Notes: a model not told the origin generated them from the sequence alone. A DNA stretch of 64,000 nt from Desulforhabdus amnigena (GCF_027925305.1 NZ_BSDR01000001.1:2693001-2757000); one strand, 5' to 3'. Counted from the first letter of the stretch, positions 46,937-57,791 are shown. Program-made: numbers and translations.

Positions 46937-48472
46937 TCAGGATGCAAGACGCAACGTCCCTGAACCTGACAGAACCTGTGCCGCGCGAGCGGCCGCACTG
47001 CTGGCCTGAGCCACCGATTCCGGAATATCCATGGGGCTTTGAGCGCAACCACACACAAAGACACCGGGACGCGTCGTATCCAGCGGCTGTGATGGACTTG
47101 TCGCAAAGAAACCGAATTCGTTGGTGGAAACCCCTACTATTTCTGCCATTTTCTTTGCCGATTCCGTCTGCTCACAGGCCGTGGCCAAGATCACCAGGTC
47201 CACCGGCAACTGCTTCACTTCACGCAGCATGGTGTCTTCATACCAGATCACGGGGGTATGGTCTTTTTTCTCCGTGATTTCGGCCACACGGCTTCGTATG
47301 TATTTGATACCCGATTCTGTGCCTCCACGGTTCCGATATTCCTCGAATCCTTTCCCTACCGCACGAATGTCCATTCCAAAAATGAAGACTTCGGCTTCCC
47401 GGTCGTGTTCGCAGGCAATGATGGCTTCCTTGATGGCATGCATGCAGCAAAAGCCTGAACAATGAGGATTGAACCGGTTGTCGCGCGAACCCACGCACTG
47501 GATGAAAGCCAGCTTGCGGGCAGAACCGATATGGGCGACCTTCTCCCGCGCCACTTCGACTTCTTTCTCCAGCTTGCGGTAGGCCTTTACCTCGTTGGCC
47601 CATTTGGCGTATTCATCCCCTTGAAGAGAACCGGATTCATACTGGGAATAGAATGCGTCCGAACTCAGATTGAACTGCTTCTCAAACCGCTCCAGCGCCC
47701 GCCCCATCTTCTGAAGGGACTTCTCCATTTCGGGAAGTTCATTCTTGAGCTTCAAATCGGAGAGGCGATAGAGATGACCATGGGTGGGGCCGCTGGCGGA
47801 TAGAAGCCTCTCGAACTCGATAGCGGTAACGACATTGGGGAGACGCCCGTAGCCGTATTCCGGAATTCTTCGTGCGTCAAAAAGGTCGTAACCCGTGGCC
47901 AGGATGATGGCTCCCGCCTCAACTTCCAGCATCTGGTCTTTCTGCGTATAGTCAATGGCTCCAGCCTGGCAGACTTTGGCGCACACTCCACATTTTTTTC
48001 CAGGCTGAAAATTGCGACACTGGGTCGCATCGATGGTGAATACCGAAGGAATGCCCTGGGCAAAATACCGATAAATCGCCTTGGCAGTGCCCAGTCCCTC
48101 GTTAAAGGCATCCCTGGTGACTGTTGGACATTTTTCTGCACATGCTCCACAGCCCGTGCATTTGTTCTCGTCCACGTAACGGGCTTTTTTCCGGACCGTG
48201 AGCCGAAAATCACCGAGCTTTCCTTCAACCTTTTCCACTTCCGAATAGGCCAGCAACCGAATGTTGGGATGTCGACCGACATCCATCAGTTTCGGAGCCA
48301 GAATTCAGAGTGCACAATCATTGGTGGGGAATGTTTTGTCCAGCTGAGCCATTTTACCGCCAATACTCGGCAGACGCTCCACCAGATTCACTTTGAATCC
48401 CATTTCGGCAAGGTCCAGGGAAGCCTGGATACCCGCAATACCGCCGCCAATTACAACTACATCCCGATTCAC
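46937..48472 (-). CDS. hdrA: HdrA-like subunit, first module, with in-frame UGA (selenocysteine)
   Basis: Readthrough of UGA at 48305-48307 joins two frames into a 511-residue protein starting at GTG 48472, with AAGGAG 8 bases upstream. The N-terminal FAD fold is [23 protein letters not shown] falls in TNDCAL-U-ILAPKL, where HdrA proteins have DCxxCILxPK; methanogen HdrA is a known selenoprotein at this site. Ferredoxin motifs [12 protein letters not shown] and CGVCAKVC and the [20 protein letters not shown] segment follow. HdrA binds FAD and relays electrons between MvhD and HdrBC. It lies between hdrBC and hdrA-2 in one operon. Confidence 0.85.
48267..48284 (-). promoter_or_regulatory. Candidate SECIS hairpin of hdrA-1
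   Basis: GGATGTC-GGTC-GACATCC, a perfect 7-bp stem with a GGUC loop, at positions 24-41 counted from the T of UGA. Bacterial SECIS elements have a hairpin at this distance with G residues in the apical loop. Confidence 0.7.
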
Positions 48473-48529
48473 GACTAGGATCTCCTTCCGGGTCCAAGGA
48501 AAGGGGGGATTGGGGTGCAAGAACCCCAA

Positions 48530-49666
48530 TTATTCCTTTTCACCCTTAAATTCCATGTACTTCAAAAGAAAGGTATAAAGATCCGCTATATTCAGGTTCA
48601 TGTCCGTATCATGTTGAGCACACGTGAGGTGAATACGGCACTTGGGGCAGGTAGTGATCAGTGTTCGAGCCCCTGTTCCCACCGCCTCCTCAAGCCGTTC
48701 TATCTGCATGGACTTGGAACACTTGGTACACTCTATCCATGCGCTGGTGCCACAGCAGAGAGCGTTTTCCCGGTTTCGTCCCATCTCTTCAAAGCGAATT
48801 TCGGGAATGAGCTTCAAAAGATCCCTTGGAGGCTCATAAATCCCCGCATTGCGCCCCAGGCGGCAAGGATCCTGGTAAGTGACGGCGCCATCCTCATCGG
48901 ATACCGGCAGAAACGAAATGCCGGCGCCCGGAAGCTCTTGCGCCAGAAATTCCGTGATGTGAAGCACTTCGAAGGGGAGTTTCCCAAAATGCTTAGGGAT
49001 TTGGTGCTTGAAAGTCGTATAACCCTCAGGGCACCCGAAGAGAACCGTTTTCGCCCCCGAAGCTCGAATAGCTTCGAGATTTTTCTCGGCGAGCTTTCGG
49101 AAGGTGGCTTCGTCCCCGCTCCACAAGGCATCATGGCCACAGCAGCGTTCATCCTCACTCATCACAGGCACAATGCCCATCCGGTTGAGAATAACGAGAA
49201 TGCTCTTAGCCGTCTCGAGGGACCCGCCTCCGAAGGGCAGCGCCACATCAAAGTAAGGGGCGCAACCGACAAAATAAAAGATGTCTCCCGTCGGCTGAAA
49301 CTTTCCCACCTCTTTGGCCCAATCCGTGCGATGCTGTTTTACATTGCGCGTCTGCAGGGAACTGATGGCCTGCAGAGTCCCATGATGGGTCAAATGCGGG
49401 AGATTGCCTTCCTTTCTGGCCAATTCGCGGTGCGTGCGGGCAAACTCCGGAAAATCGATCTGCACCGGACACCGGACACTGCATCGGGCACAGGTGAGAC
49501 ATGCCCACAGTTCCCTTCCCTGCAATACCGTTTCATCCCGGTCCATCAGGGTCCGCTTGATCATCTGACGAGGAGAAAAGGTGGGCAGAACCCGGCTGAC
49601 GGGACAACTTCCCGTGCATACACCACATTCCATACAATAATTGATTTGTTCCTGACTGAGTTTCAT
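48530..49666 (-). CDS. HdrD-like fused HdrC-HdrB subunit
   Basis: Protein of 378 residues from ATG 49666 (MKLSQEQINYCMECGVCTGS). The N-terminal HdrC part has CMECGVCTGSCPV and CLTCARCSVRCPV, binding two [4Fe-4S] clusters. The HdrB part has two CCG-type modules: FVGCAPYFD with DERCCGHD, and YQDPCRLGR with NALCCGTSAW...CTKC. These carry the non-cubane clusters that reduce disulfides in HdrB. The partner heterodisulfide is unknown, since coenzyme M/B is not expected in this lineage. It lies between mvhD-2 and hdrA-1, so the operon alternates A, D, BC, A, A, D. Confidence 0.88.
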   Translation of the reverse strand: MKLSQEQINYCMECGVCTGSCPVSRVLPTFSPRQMIKRTLMDRDETVLQGRELWACLTCARCSVRCPVQIDFPEFARTHRELARKEGNLPHLTHHGTLQAISSLQTRNVKQHRTDWAKEVGKFQPTGDIFYFVGCAPYFDVALPFGGGSLETAKSILVILNRMGIVPVMSEDERCCGHDALWSGDEATFRKLAEKNLEAIRASGAKTVLFGCPEGYTTFKHQIPKHFGKLPFEVLHITEFLAQELPGAGISFLPVSDEDGAVTYQDPCRLGRNAGIYEPPRDLLKLIPEIRFEEMGRNRENALCCGTSAWIECTKCSKSMQIERLEEAVGTGARTLITTCPKCRIHLTCAQHDTDMNLNIADLYTFLLKYMEFKGEKE

Positions 49667-49715
49667 AGCATATCCATTCAACAGGCTAAGGGGCATAAGG
49701 CGAGAGGCCAAGACT

Positions 49716-50171
49716 TCAGGCCGTTGCTTTCAGACTCTCACTTTCAGGACCTGTATTCGTTTCCGCCAGGGGATTCCTGCCCAACTCTTTCAGCAACTGA
49801 GTGAAAGAACGCACCTCTTCCGCAAAGATGGACCCTTCCGCCGACGAAATCCATTTCAAACGAAGGCGCCTTTCATCCACTCCAAGAAGTTTGAGGATTT
49901 TCCAGGTATCTTCAATCACTTTCTGACATTTCACATTACCATCCAGGTAATGACAGTCCCCGATGTGTCAACCGCTGACCAGTACGCCGTCGGCCCCCAA
50001 TTCAAATGCTTTGAGAATAAAATCCGAAGAAACCCGGCCGGAACACATCACCCGGATCACCCGAATGTTCGGGGGGTATTGCAACCGACTGACTCCCGCC
50101 AGATCCGCACCGGCGTAAGCACACCAGTTGCAGCAAAATGCAATCAATTTGGGTTCAAACTCCGTACTCAT
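49716..50171 (-). CDS. mvhD: MvhD delta subunit with one in-frame UGA (selenocysteine)
   Basis: ATG 50171 ([20 protein letters not shown]) reads through UGA 49968-49970 to a stop at 49716, giving 151 residues. The UGA lies in [12 protein letters not shown], where the family has GCHxGDCHY. The first site that is UGA in mvhD-1 is a normal Cys here ([13 protein letters not shown]), so the two paralogues differ. MCSGRV is intact. A hairpin follows the UGA. It lies between hdrA-3 and hdrBC and probably links an electron donor to HdrA. Confidence 0.87.
49934..49952 (-). promoter_or_regulatory. Candidate SECIS hairpin of mvhD-2
   Basis: CATTACC-TGGAT-GGTAATG, a perfect 7-bp stem with two G in the loop, at positions 19-37 counted from the T of UGA. 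Confidence 0.7.
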
Positions 50172-50310
50172 TGATGTCCCTTCCTCTATTCTCCGCATAT
50201 TTTTACCAGGTTTCCCTCTACACCGATTTCCCACCGGGTGGATGGATGCCGAGTGCAACGGCCTCGTAGAGCGTACAGCTCGGCATTACTCCCCTCTCAT
50301 CCGGCACCGC

Positions 50311-53300
50311 TTACTTGCAAAGGGCAGCCTCCACCATGGTGAGCACTTCCTTGTCGTTAAAATGGCGGATGGCGGCCGCTCCTGTCGGGCATGCCACGGC
50401 ACAGGCGCCACACCCCTTGCAGAGCGCTTCCTGAATTCTGGAGACGTACACGCCTTCGCTCACCTCCACCAATTGAGGGGCCCCGTAGGGGCACGCCTGC
50501 ACACATTCTCCGCACCCCCGGCAAAGGCTTTCGTCTACCTGCGACACCACCCCTTCCACTTCGATGCTCTTTTGTGCGAGGATGGTGGCCGCTCGAGCCG
50601 CAGCGGCCTGAGCCTGGGCAATGCTTTCATCGATGGGCTTGGGATAATGGGCCAGGCCGCACAGGAAAATACCGTCCGTGGCAAAGTCTACAGGCCTCAG
50701 CTTCATGTGAACCTCCAGGAAAAAACCGTCCTGGCTGAGGGGCACCTTGAAGAGTTGACCCAGCTCTTCAGCTCCCCGCGTTTCAATGGCTGTGGCCAGT
50801 GTAATGAAATCGGGCCTGAGAACGATGGGCCGCCGGAGTATATGGTCCACCAGGGTGACTTCCAGTGCCCCTCCATCGGATTCCTTCACCACGGGTTTTT
50901 GTTCCAGCCCATAGCGAATGAAAATCACGCCGCGCCTGCGGGCTTCCTTGTAAAGGTCTTCCCGTTCTCCGTACGTTCGAATGTCTCTGTAAAGCACATA
51001 GACATCCATATCCGGATTGCGTTCCTTCAGTTCAACCGCCTTTTGAATGGAAAAAGTGCAACAGAGCCTGCTGCAGTGAGGGCGATCAGGTTCCCGCGAC
51101 CCGACGCATTGAATGAAAACGGCGCTCCGGGCATTCTTCACGAGGTCGCTCTCCCAGGCCTCGTCCAATTCATGCCAGCGGAAAACCCGCTCGTTCTTGC
51201 CGTAGAGATACTCGTCGGTTTTGATGGAATGGGCGCCGGTGGCCAGAATGGTCACTCCGTGCTCCAACTCGCGCTCGCTCTCACTTCCATTTGAAACAAT
51301 CGTCGTTTTGAAATTCCCCAGGAAACCGCCGGCGTTCTTGACACGAGCCCCCAAGTAGACATCGATGTTCTCATTCTCCTCGACCTCACGGATGAGATCG
51401 CCCAGGAAATCCGGTACGCTCTCATTTTTCCAGGTCCGGTGAATCTTGAGGGCATGACCGCCAAGTCTTTCTTTTTCCTCTACAATGTGAGCTTTGAATC
51501 CCTGTTTGGCTAGAGTGAGGGCGCTCACCATGCCCGCCACCCCGCCGCCCACCACCAGGGCCGCCGGGTTGACCGGAACCGAGGGCATGGGAAGGGGTTC
51601 GATGAGTGCGGCCCTGGCGACGGCCATGCGCACCAGGTCCTTTGCCTTTTCCGTGGCCCTGTCGGGGTCGGATGCATGAACCCAGGAGCACTGGTCCCGA
51701 ATGTTGGCCTGTTCGAAAAGGTACTTGTTGAGGGAACTGTTGCGCAGTGTTTCCTGAAAGAGGGGCTCGTGGGTGCGGGGCGAACAGGCCGCCACGACCA
51801 CGCGATTGAGGTTCTGTTCCTTGATGACCCGGACCAGCTTGTCCTGGGCATCCTGCGAACAGGAAAACAGATTTTCCTGAACATAGGCGACATTGGGAAG
51901 GGTTTTGGCATATTCAACCACTTCCGGCACCCGCACGACGTTGGAAATGTTTACCCCACAGTTGCAGACAAAAACCCCGATACGCGTGGGTTCCTCCCTG
52001 ATGTCCCGCTCCGGGGGAAACGTCTTTTCATGAACCAGGGTGTGGCGCGCATCGGAGAGTTTGCTTGCCGCGGCACCGGCGACCGCCGACGCTTCCATGA
52101 CCGAAGAAGGAATGTCCTTGGGCCCCTGGAGCACACCGCACGCGTAGATCCCCGGTCTGGATGTCTGCACCGGAGAAAAGCTGCTCGTCGCTACGAAGTT
52201 GTAATCGTTCAGTTCTACACCCAGCTTCTTGGCCAACTCTCGAACCTCGGGAGGAGATTCCAGGCCGGTGGAAAGCACGACCAGGTCGAATTCGTCTTCC
52301 ATCTTGACGCCTTCGTCGTTTACATAAGCAAGGCGCAAATCGTCCGAACCGGCAACGCTCTCCACGCTATGAACACGGGAACGCACAAAACGGATGCCCA
52401 GTTCCTTGGCGCGATTGTAATACTGTTCGAACTCCTTCCCGTAAGTACGCATGTCCATAAAGAAGATGGCGGCCTCCAGGTCCCCTTTGGCGTGTTCCTT
52501 GGCGATGACCGCTTCCTTGATGGCATACATGCAGCAGACGCCCGAGCAGTACCCGTTGTCGCAGTTATTCAGCTGGCGCGACCCCACGCATTGAAGCCAG
52601 GCAATCCTTTTCGGTTCATGAGCATCTGCCTGCTTTTTCCTGAGCCTGGCGATCTCGGACTCGAGATGCTCCTTTTTTTTCATTATTTCAGGAGGTTTTT
52701 CGCCGCCTTTTTCCTCCGCCTGATTCAACTGCCTCTGCAATTTTTGAAGCTCTTTCTCAGCCTTTTCAATTTCCTCCCCGATCCCCATATCGGAAGGACG
52801 CTTGAGATGCCCGCCGGTGGGCCCACCCGCACTCAGCAATCTCTCGAACTCCATGGCAGTAACCACGTTGGGATGATTGCTGTAAGCATAAGTATCAAAA
52901 CGGCTTGGATCGAAAGACTTGAATCCCGTGGCGAGAATGACGGCTCCCACCTCCAAATCCAGCAATTGCTCCTTTTGTTCGTAATTGACGGCATCCGCGG
53001 GACAGACCTTGGCACAAATGCCGCACTTCTTGCCGTGTCCCAGTTGACGGCAGTTTTCAGCATCGATGGCATATCCCGAGGGGATGGCCTGCGCATAGTA
53101 TTTGTAAATGGCTTTGCGTTTGCCAAGTCCTTCATTGAAGGCATCTATCACCACGGTGGGACACTTTTCGGCACACGCTCCGCAGGAAATACACTTGTCC
53201 AGATCTACGTATCGGGGTTTTTGAAGGATTTTGACCCGGAAATGCCCTTCTTCACCGTCAAGGCTTTCCAATTTTGAATTCGTGAGAAGGTTGATGTTCA

Positions 53301-53532
53301 GATGCCGGCCGACCTCGACCAGCTTGGGTGAGATAATTCACATTGCGCAATCGTTGGTGGGAAAGGTCTTGTCCAACTGAGACATACCGCCCCCGATGGC
53401 CGGGCCCTTTTCAACAAGATGAACATAATAACCTGAATTGGCCAGGTCCAGGGATGCCTGCATCCCCGCGATCCCTCCCCCGATCACCAAAACCGAACCG
53501 ATGTTTCCTTTGCCGAGCTCTCTGGTCGTCAT
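50311..53532 (-). CDS. hdrA: Double HdrA fusion protein with in-frame UGA (selenocysteine)
   Basis: From ATG 53532, preceded by GGAGGAAGT, through UGA 53338-53340 to 50311: 1073 residues. The first module (FAD fold [31 protein letters not shown], ferredoxin [12 protein letters not shown]) corresponds to hdrA-1. The second ([27 protein letters not shown] fold [17 protein letters not shown], ferredoxins [12 protein letters not shown] and [12 protein letters not shown]) corresponds to hdrA-2. A charged coiled-coil-like segment near 52650-52770 joins parts of module one. Two flavins and at least six iron-sulfur clusters in one chain fit bifurcation by a double-headed HdrA. It is first in the operon. 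Confidence 0.87.
53301..53316 (-). promoter_or_regulatory. Weak candidate SECIS hairpin of hdrA-3
   Basis: GAGGTC and GGCATC can pair around GGCC with one mismatch and one G-U, at the same distance from UGA as the perfect hairpin of hdrA-1. Confidence 0.45.
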
Positions 53533-54359
53533 ACTTCCTCCCGAGCGAAAAAGATTTGGAGGCAAAAGGCCTTTTTCTTGAAGAATAACCCAGCCTTACT
53601 TGAAGCCGATCACAATCCGAATGCCGCCTTTTTCAGAAAAAGCGACATCCGGTGTAGGAAAGGCGATTTGTGGAACTTTTCTCAATAAAACGGGGAAATC
53701 ACCGCGTACAAACCCTGAATTAAAAAGGAAACCGAGAAATGAAAACAAACCAGACGGAGTAAGATTTCGGGAAAGAACGGATCTACGGGTCTATAAGAGA
53801 GGAGAATTCAAGCACCACAACACAGCATCGAGAAAAATGAACTTTGAACGTTATTCACAACCGATTCAGATCAGCAAACGATATTTTTAAAACACATTCT
53901 TGCTGAAAAGGCTATAAAAAAACCACTTCTCAAATTTACCCAAAATTGACGGACTTAGGTTAACACAACTCTTGTAGGAATGCAATTATTTCGAATCGAT
54001 CATGCAGAAGCGTAAATGGGGATTTCAAGAACGACTCACTCCCCAACATGTCATGAACATCCGGAATGTTCACCTCCAACAATGAAAATCACAGGTCGGG
54101 AAAAGAATCCCAACTCGCAGGCGGTGGATTTTCACGGTAATCTTCCACATGCGCGGTGGCTGAAAAGAGCAGACTTAAATCGAAAATTATCAACCAGTGC
54201 GAGCATATCTATTACCCGCAAATAATTCACATGGATCAGATCTATTCCCTCCTTCCACCTTGACCATTTACTGTTAACCGCATAACCTGTTAAAAGCTTA
54301 CTGAAAAAAAGATATCTTGAAGAAACAACGTGAATCCCAGTCAAAGGAAAGCAGCACTC
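53533..54359. other. Divergent intergenic region, no gene recognised
   Basis: About 830 AT-richer bases separate the leftward Hdr operon from rightward der. They should hold both promoters. Short open frames here have no family resemblance, and I see no riboswitch fold. Confidence 0.45.
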
Positions 54360-55691
54360 ATGACACTTGTGGCAATTGTAGGAAGACCCAATGTAGGCAA
54401 ATCTACATTGTTCAACAGAATAAGCAGAAAGACCAGTGCTCTTGTGGATGATTTCCCCGGAGTCACCCGCGACCGGAACTATGCGCAAATCACATGGGAG
54501 GGGAAATCCTTCGCTTTTGTCGATACGGGCGGCTATGTGAGCACCGACAGTTCCTTCATCGAAAAACAGGCCAGAGAACAGGTCCTGCTGGCACTGGAAG
54601 AAGCCGACATCATCCTTTTCGTGGCCGATGCAAAAACAGGACTTCATCCCGAGGACACTCTCCTTGTGGACATCCTGCGCCGCACGTCCAAGCCCATTTT
54701 CTATGCCGTCAACAAGATCGACGGTCCGGAACAGACGAGGCACCTGGCCGAATTTTATGAACTGGGTATCGACCGGCTCTATCCCATCAGTTCCGCCCAC
54801 GGCTTCGGAATCGGCGAACTGATGACAGACCTTGCGGAATTGATTCCCGCCCCTCCGGAAGAAGTGGAGGAGACTGAAACCAACGAAATTCGCATTTCCA
54901 TCGTGGGACGTCCCAACGTGGGAAAATCGACCCTCGTGAACCAGATCCTGGGGACTCAGCGCGTCATTGTCAGCCCCATTCCCGGCACGACACGCGATGC
55001 CGTAGACACGGCCTTCGAACGCCATGGGCAGAGGTTTGTGCTCATCGATACCGCAGGAATCCGGCGCAAGGGAAAAACCAGGGAAAAACTTGAAAAAATC
55101 AGCATCATCAAGGCATTGCAAAGCATTGAACGCAGTCACATAGCCATCATTCTCATCGATGCCACTGAAGGAGTTACAGACCAGGACCTCCACATTGCAG
55201 GGTACATTCAGGACCGCGCTCGAGGCTGTGTGATCGGAATCAACAAATGGGACGCCATAGACAAAGATCCCAAACGCACCAAGAGATTCATGGAAGAAGT
55301 GCGGGACCGCTTCCGGTTCTTTCCCTTCGCCCCCATTTTGACATTTTCCGCCATGACGGGCAAAAGGGTGTCGAAAATCCTCCCTACCGTCTCCGAAGTA
55401 TTCGCCCAGTATAACCAGCGCATCACCACAGGTATCGTCAACCGCGCCCTCGAACAATCCCTGCAACGCCATGAACCTCCCATGGTGGGAGGACGCCGGC
55501 TCAAATTTTACTATGCCACCCAGGCATCCGTCCGTCCACCCACGTTCGTGCTCTTTTGCAACTATCCCGACCTGGTTCATTTTTCTTATGAACGGTTCTT
55601 GACCAATCAATTTCGGGAGGCGTTCAACCTGGACAAAACGCCCATCCGTCTGCTCTTCAGAGGACGACAGAAAGGAGCGGGAGAGGAGTGA
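54360..55691 (+). CDS. der: Ribosome-assembly GTPase Der (EngA)
   Basis: Double-GTPase of 443 residues acting in 50S assembly. The first G domain has GRPNVGKSTLFN, DFPGVTRDRNY, DTGG and NKID; the second has GRPNVGKSTLVNQ, IPGTTRDAVDT, DTAG and NKWD. The C-terminal KH-like domain contains KFYYATQA. ATG 54360 begins right before VAIVGRP and is the likeliest start; GTG 54330 would add ten residues. It overlaps the next gene by 4 bases. Confidence 0.97.
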   Translation: MTLVAIVGRPNVGKSTLFNRISRKTSALVDDFPGVTRDRNYAQITWEGKSFAFVDTGGYVSTDSSFIEKQAREQVLLALEEADIILFVADAKTGLHPEDTLLVDILRRTSKPIFYAVNKIDGPEQTRHLAEFYELGIDRLYPISSAHGFGIGELMTDLAELIPAPPEEVEETETNEIRISIVGRPNVGKSTLVNQILGTQRVIVSPIPGTTRDAVDTAFERHGQRFVLIDTAGIRRKGKTREKLEKISIIKALQSIERSHIAIILIDATEGVTDQDLHIAGYIQDRARGCVIGINKWDAIDKDPKRTKRFMEEVRDRFRFFPFAPILTFSAMTGKRVSKILPTVSEVFAQYNQRITTGIVNRALEQSLQRHEPPMVGGRRLKFYYATQASVRPPTFVLFCNYPDLVHFSYERFLTNQFREAFNLDKTPIRLLFRGRQKGAGEE

Positions 55692-56908
55692 ACTACTATT
55701 TGGGCAAACCACGGCAGAACAAGAAAAAGCGCATCCTCATCCTGTTGCTGGCGCTCTTCCTTTCAGTAAGCGTTTCATACATGGTTTTCTCCCGGTTTCA
55801 AGCCCAAAAAGAGACATTTCAGCCAGCTCAGGAAACGATGAAAAGTGAATCTGAACCACTGGACCGTCCCGTCATTGGCCTGGTGACCCCTCTCTCGGGG
55901 CCCTTCAAGCGGGAAGGTGAATTTTTCAGGCAGGGCGCCGAACTGGCCTGGAAAGAACTTCAGAGCCAGGGGGTCCATGGAGATCTGACCGTTCTGGACA
56001 GCGGAAAGGAAGATGCTGAAACCATCCGGTCGGTAGAGGAATTCCTTTCCAACCCAAAGTCGGCCGTGCTGATGACTCACCTTCCCATGACTGTTCTCTC
56101 AAAAATCATTCCGGATTGTGAACGGCGGGGAATCATCCTTGTGGCCCCGGCCGGCTCCCATGAAAACCTGGTCGACAAACCCCGGGTGGTTTCTTTCATT
56201 CCATCCGACAGCAGTGAAGGCCGTTACGCGGCTCTGGTTGCGGGAGATCTTTCCGACGGAAAAAAGACCGCGATCCTTTTTGATCCCAGTCCTTACGGAG
56301 AAATCCTTCTTCAGGGGTTCCGAAAAGGCGCGAACAGCAAGATGCTGGATTTTCAGGAGATTCCATGTAAGACAGACGATCCCTCCCTTCAGAAAACGAT
56401 TGCGGAAAAGCTCCATCCGGAAACATCCCTTGTCGTGCTGGCCGGCTCCCCTCTTTGGGGAACAGTTGTTGCGGACATCCTCGCGGAACAGGATTATAAA
56501 GGGCGCCTTCTCTTGCCCCAGAGCTACGAAAGAATGCCCCTGGAGGACCTTTCGGAGCATTTCGCCGGCCGGCTGTATGTTCTGAAACCCGTAGTGATCA
56601 AGGAATCGGGAAATACCGCCCTGGAAAATTTTCAGAAAGCGTTTGTGCAGGCTTACTGGAAAAGACCGAATGAACTGGCCCTGCTGGCTTATGACGCCGT
56701 TTGCTGGGTGGGATCTCCCTTGAAAGAGGGAATTCTGAGCAAGGAAGAGCTCTGGGATCGCCTGCGCAAGGGCACCAACGCAGGGGCGCCTTACCAGGGA
56801 GTTTCAGGAAAGATTTTCTTCGATACGGAGGGACGCATCCAACGCCCCATGGTCGTCACCATTTATCGGGACGGCAAGTTTGTTCCCGCGCCGGACCGGG
56901 AGGGATGA
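55688..56908 (+). CDS. Membrane-anchored periplasmic binding protein (type 1 fold)
   Basis: Protein of 406 residues from GTG 55688. One N-terminal membrane anchor (ILILLLALFLSVSVSYMVF) precedes a LivK/LpoA-like type 1 periplasmic binding fold: VIGLVTPLSGPFKREGEFF, TLVVLAGSP-type strands and AYDAV near the end. It overlaps the der stop, so it is translated with der. Ligand and role are unknown; relatives sense amino acids or activate cell-wall synthases. Confidence 0.75.
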   Translation: MNYYLGKPRQNKKKRILILLLALFLSVSVSYMVFSRFQAQKETFQPAQETMKSESEPLDRPVIGLVTPLSGPFKREGEFFRQGAELAWKELQSQGVHGDLTVLDSGKEDAETIRSVEEFLSNPKSAVLMTHLPMTVLSKIIPDCERRGIILVAPAGSHENLVDKPRVVSFIPSDSSEGRYAALVAGDLSDGKKTAILFDPSPYGEILLQGFRKGANSKMLDFQEIPCKTDDPSLQKTIAEKLHPETSLVVLAGSPLWGTVVADILAEQDYKGRLLLPQSYERMPLEDLSEHFAGRLYVLKPVVIKESGNTALENFQKAFVQAYWKRPNELALLAYDAVCWVGSPLKEGILSKEELWDRLRKGTNAGAPYQGVSGKIFFDTEGRIQRPMVVTIYRDGKFVPAPDREG

Positions 56909-56933
56909 TGAAAAAAGCCGCCCGCCCAACGTC

Positions 56934-57791
56934 TTATGCACTTCCAAGGCTATCCAATTCCAAAGAGAGTCTGCGAGGAAGCGACAGAACCGATTCCGCT
57001 TCCTCCATTTTTCCTCGCTTCCTGCAACCTGTCGCATAAATACGGCATTTGTTCTCGAGAGCACGGAAAGCGAGGCACCGCTGCTCCGCATTCAAGGGCT
57101 CCCGTTGAAGCAGGTTGACCAGCGACCTGATGCGGTAGATATCCAACGCTTCGACGGAAAAGGAAAGCTGATCGGCATGCCCTCCCCGTTTGACGATGAG
57201 GGAATCATCAAGGAGACCGAGAGGATAACGGTACCCGATGCGCAGCCAGAGGTCGTAATCCTCGCATGCGGGTAGAGATTCATCGAATGTCCCGACTTCC
57301 TGAAACAGCTCACGGTGGATGACAACAGCCGAAGGGCTTACGAGGCAACGTTCCAAAAGGAGGGGGAAAGCGTGCCCCTGAGGTTTCCGATGGTGCTTTT
57401 TGGGATTCAGGCGCTTCCCATTCCGCATCCAGATTTCTTCCGTCTGGCAGATGCGGATCCCGGGATTTTGAGAAAAAAAATCGAGCTGCGCCTTGAGCTT
57501 TCCGGGCAGCCAGAGGTCATCCGAATCGAGGAAAGCGATCCATTCGCCACCGGCCATCTGAATGCCCCTGTTTCGCGCAGCGCTCACCCCGCGGTGGGCT
57601 TGAAAAACCGAAACGATGGCTCCGCCGAAAGCCTGCAGCACAGAAGCGGTATCATCCGTGGACCCGTCATCCACCACGATCACTTCCATGGAAACCTCTC
57701 TCTGAGCAAGGACCGAGGCCACGGCCTCCCGGACGAACCGGCTGCGATTATATGTGGGAATAACGACCGTCACCATGCTCCTGGCATCCAT
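56934..57791 (-). CDS. Family 2 glycosyltransferase
   Basis: GT-A glycosyltransferase of 285 residues. The nucleotide-sugar site is VTVVIPTYNRSRFVREAVAS with VVDDGS, and the metal motif is FLDSDDLW. A later CEDYDLWLR segment holds the likely catalytic base. ATG 57776 (MVTVVIPTYN) is an alternative start. Acceptor unknown; probably surface polysaccharide. Confidence 0.88.
   Translation of the reverse strand: MDARSMVTVVIPTYNRSRFVREAVASVLAQREVSMEVIVVDDGSTDDTASVLQAFGGAIVSVFQAHRGVSAARNRGIQMAGGEWIAFLDSDDLWLPGKLKAQLDFFSQNPGIRICQTEEIWMRNGKRLNPKKHHRKPQGHAFPLLLERCLVSPSAVVIHRELFQEVGTFDESLPACEDYDLWLRIGYRYPLGLLDDSLIVKRGGHADQLSFSVEALDIYRIRSLVNLLQREPLNAEQRCLAFRALENKCRIYATGCRKRGKMEEAESVLSLPRRLSLELDSLGSA

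Noticed and set aside
48305-48307. UGA as an ordinary stop and hdrA-1 as a pseudogene
   Set aside because: The frame continues with full HdrA conservation, the UGA replaces the known Sec/Cys site, and a perfect hairpin follows. Four other UGAs in the cluster behave alike.
53600-53890. 96-codon rightward frame upstream of der
   Set aside because: Basic, low-complexity composition with no ribosome-binding site or known motif in a divergent promoter region.
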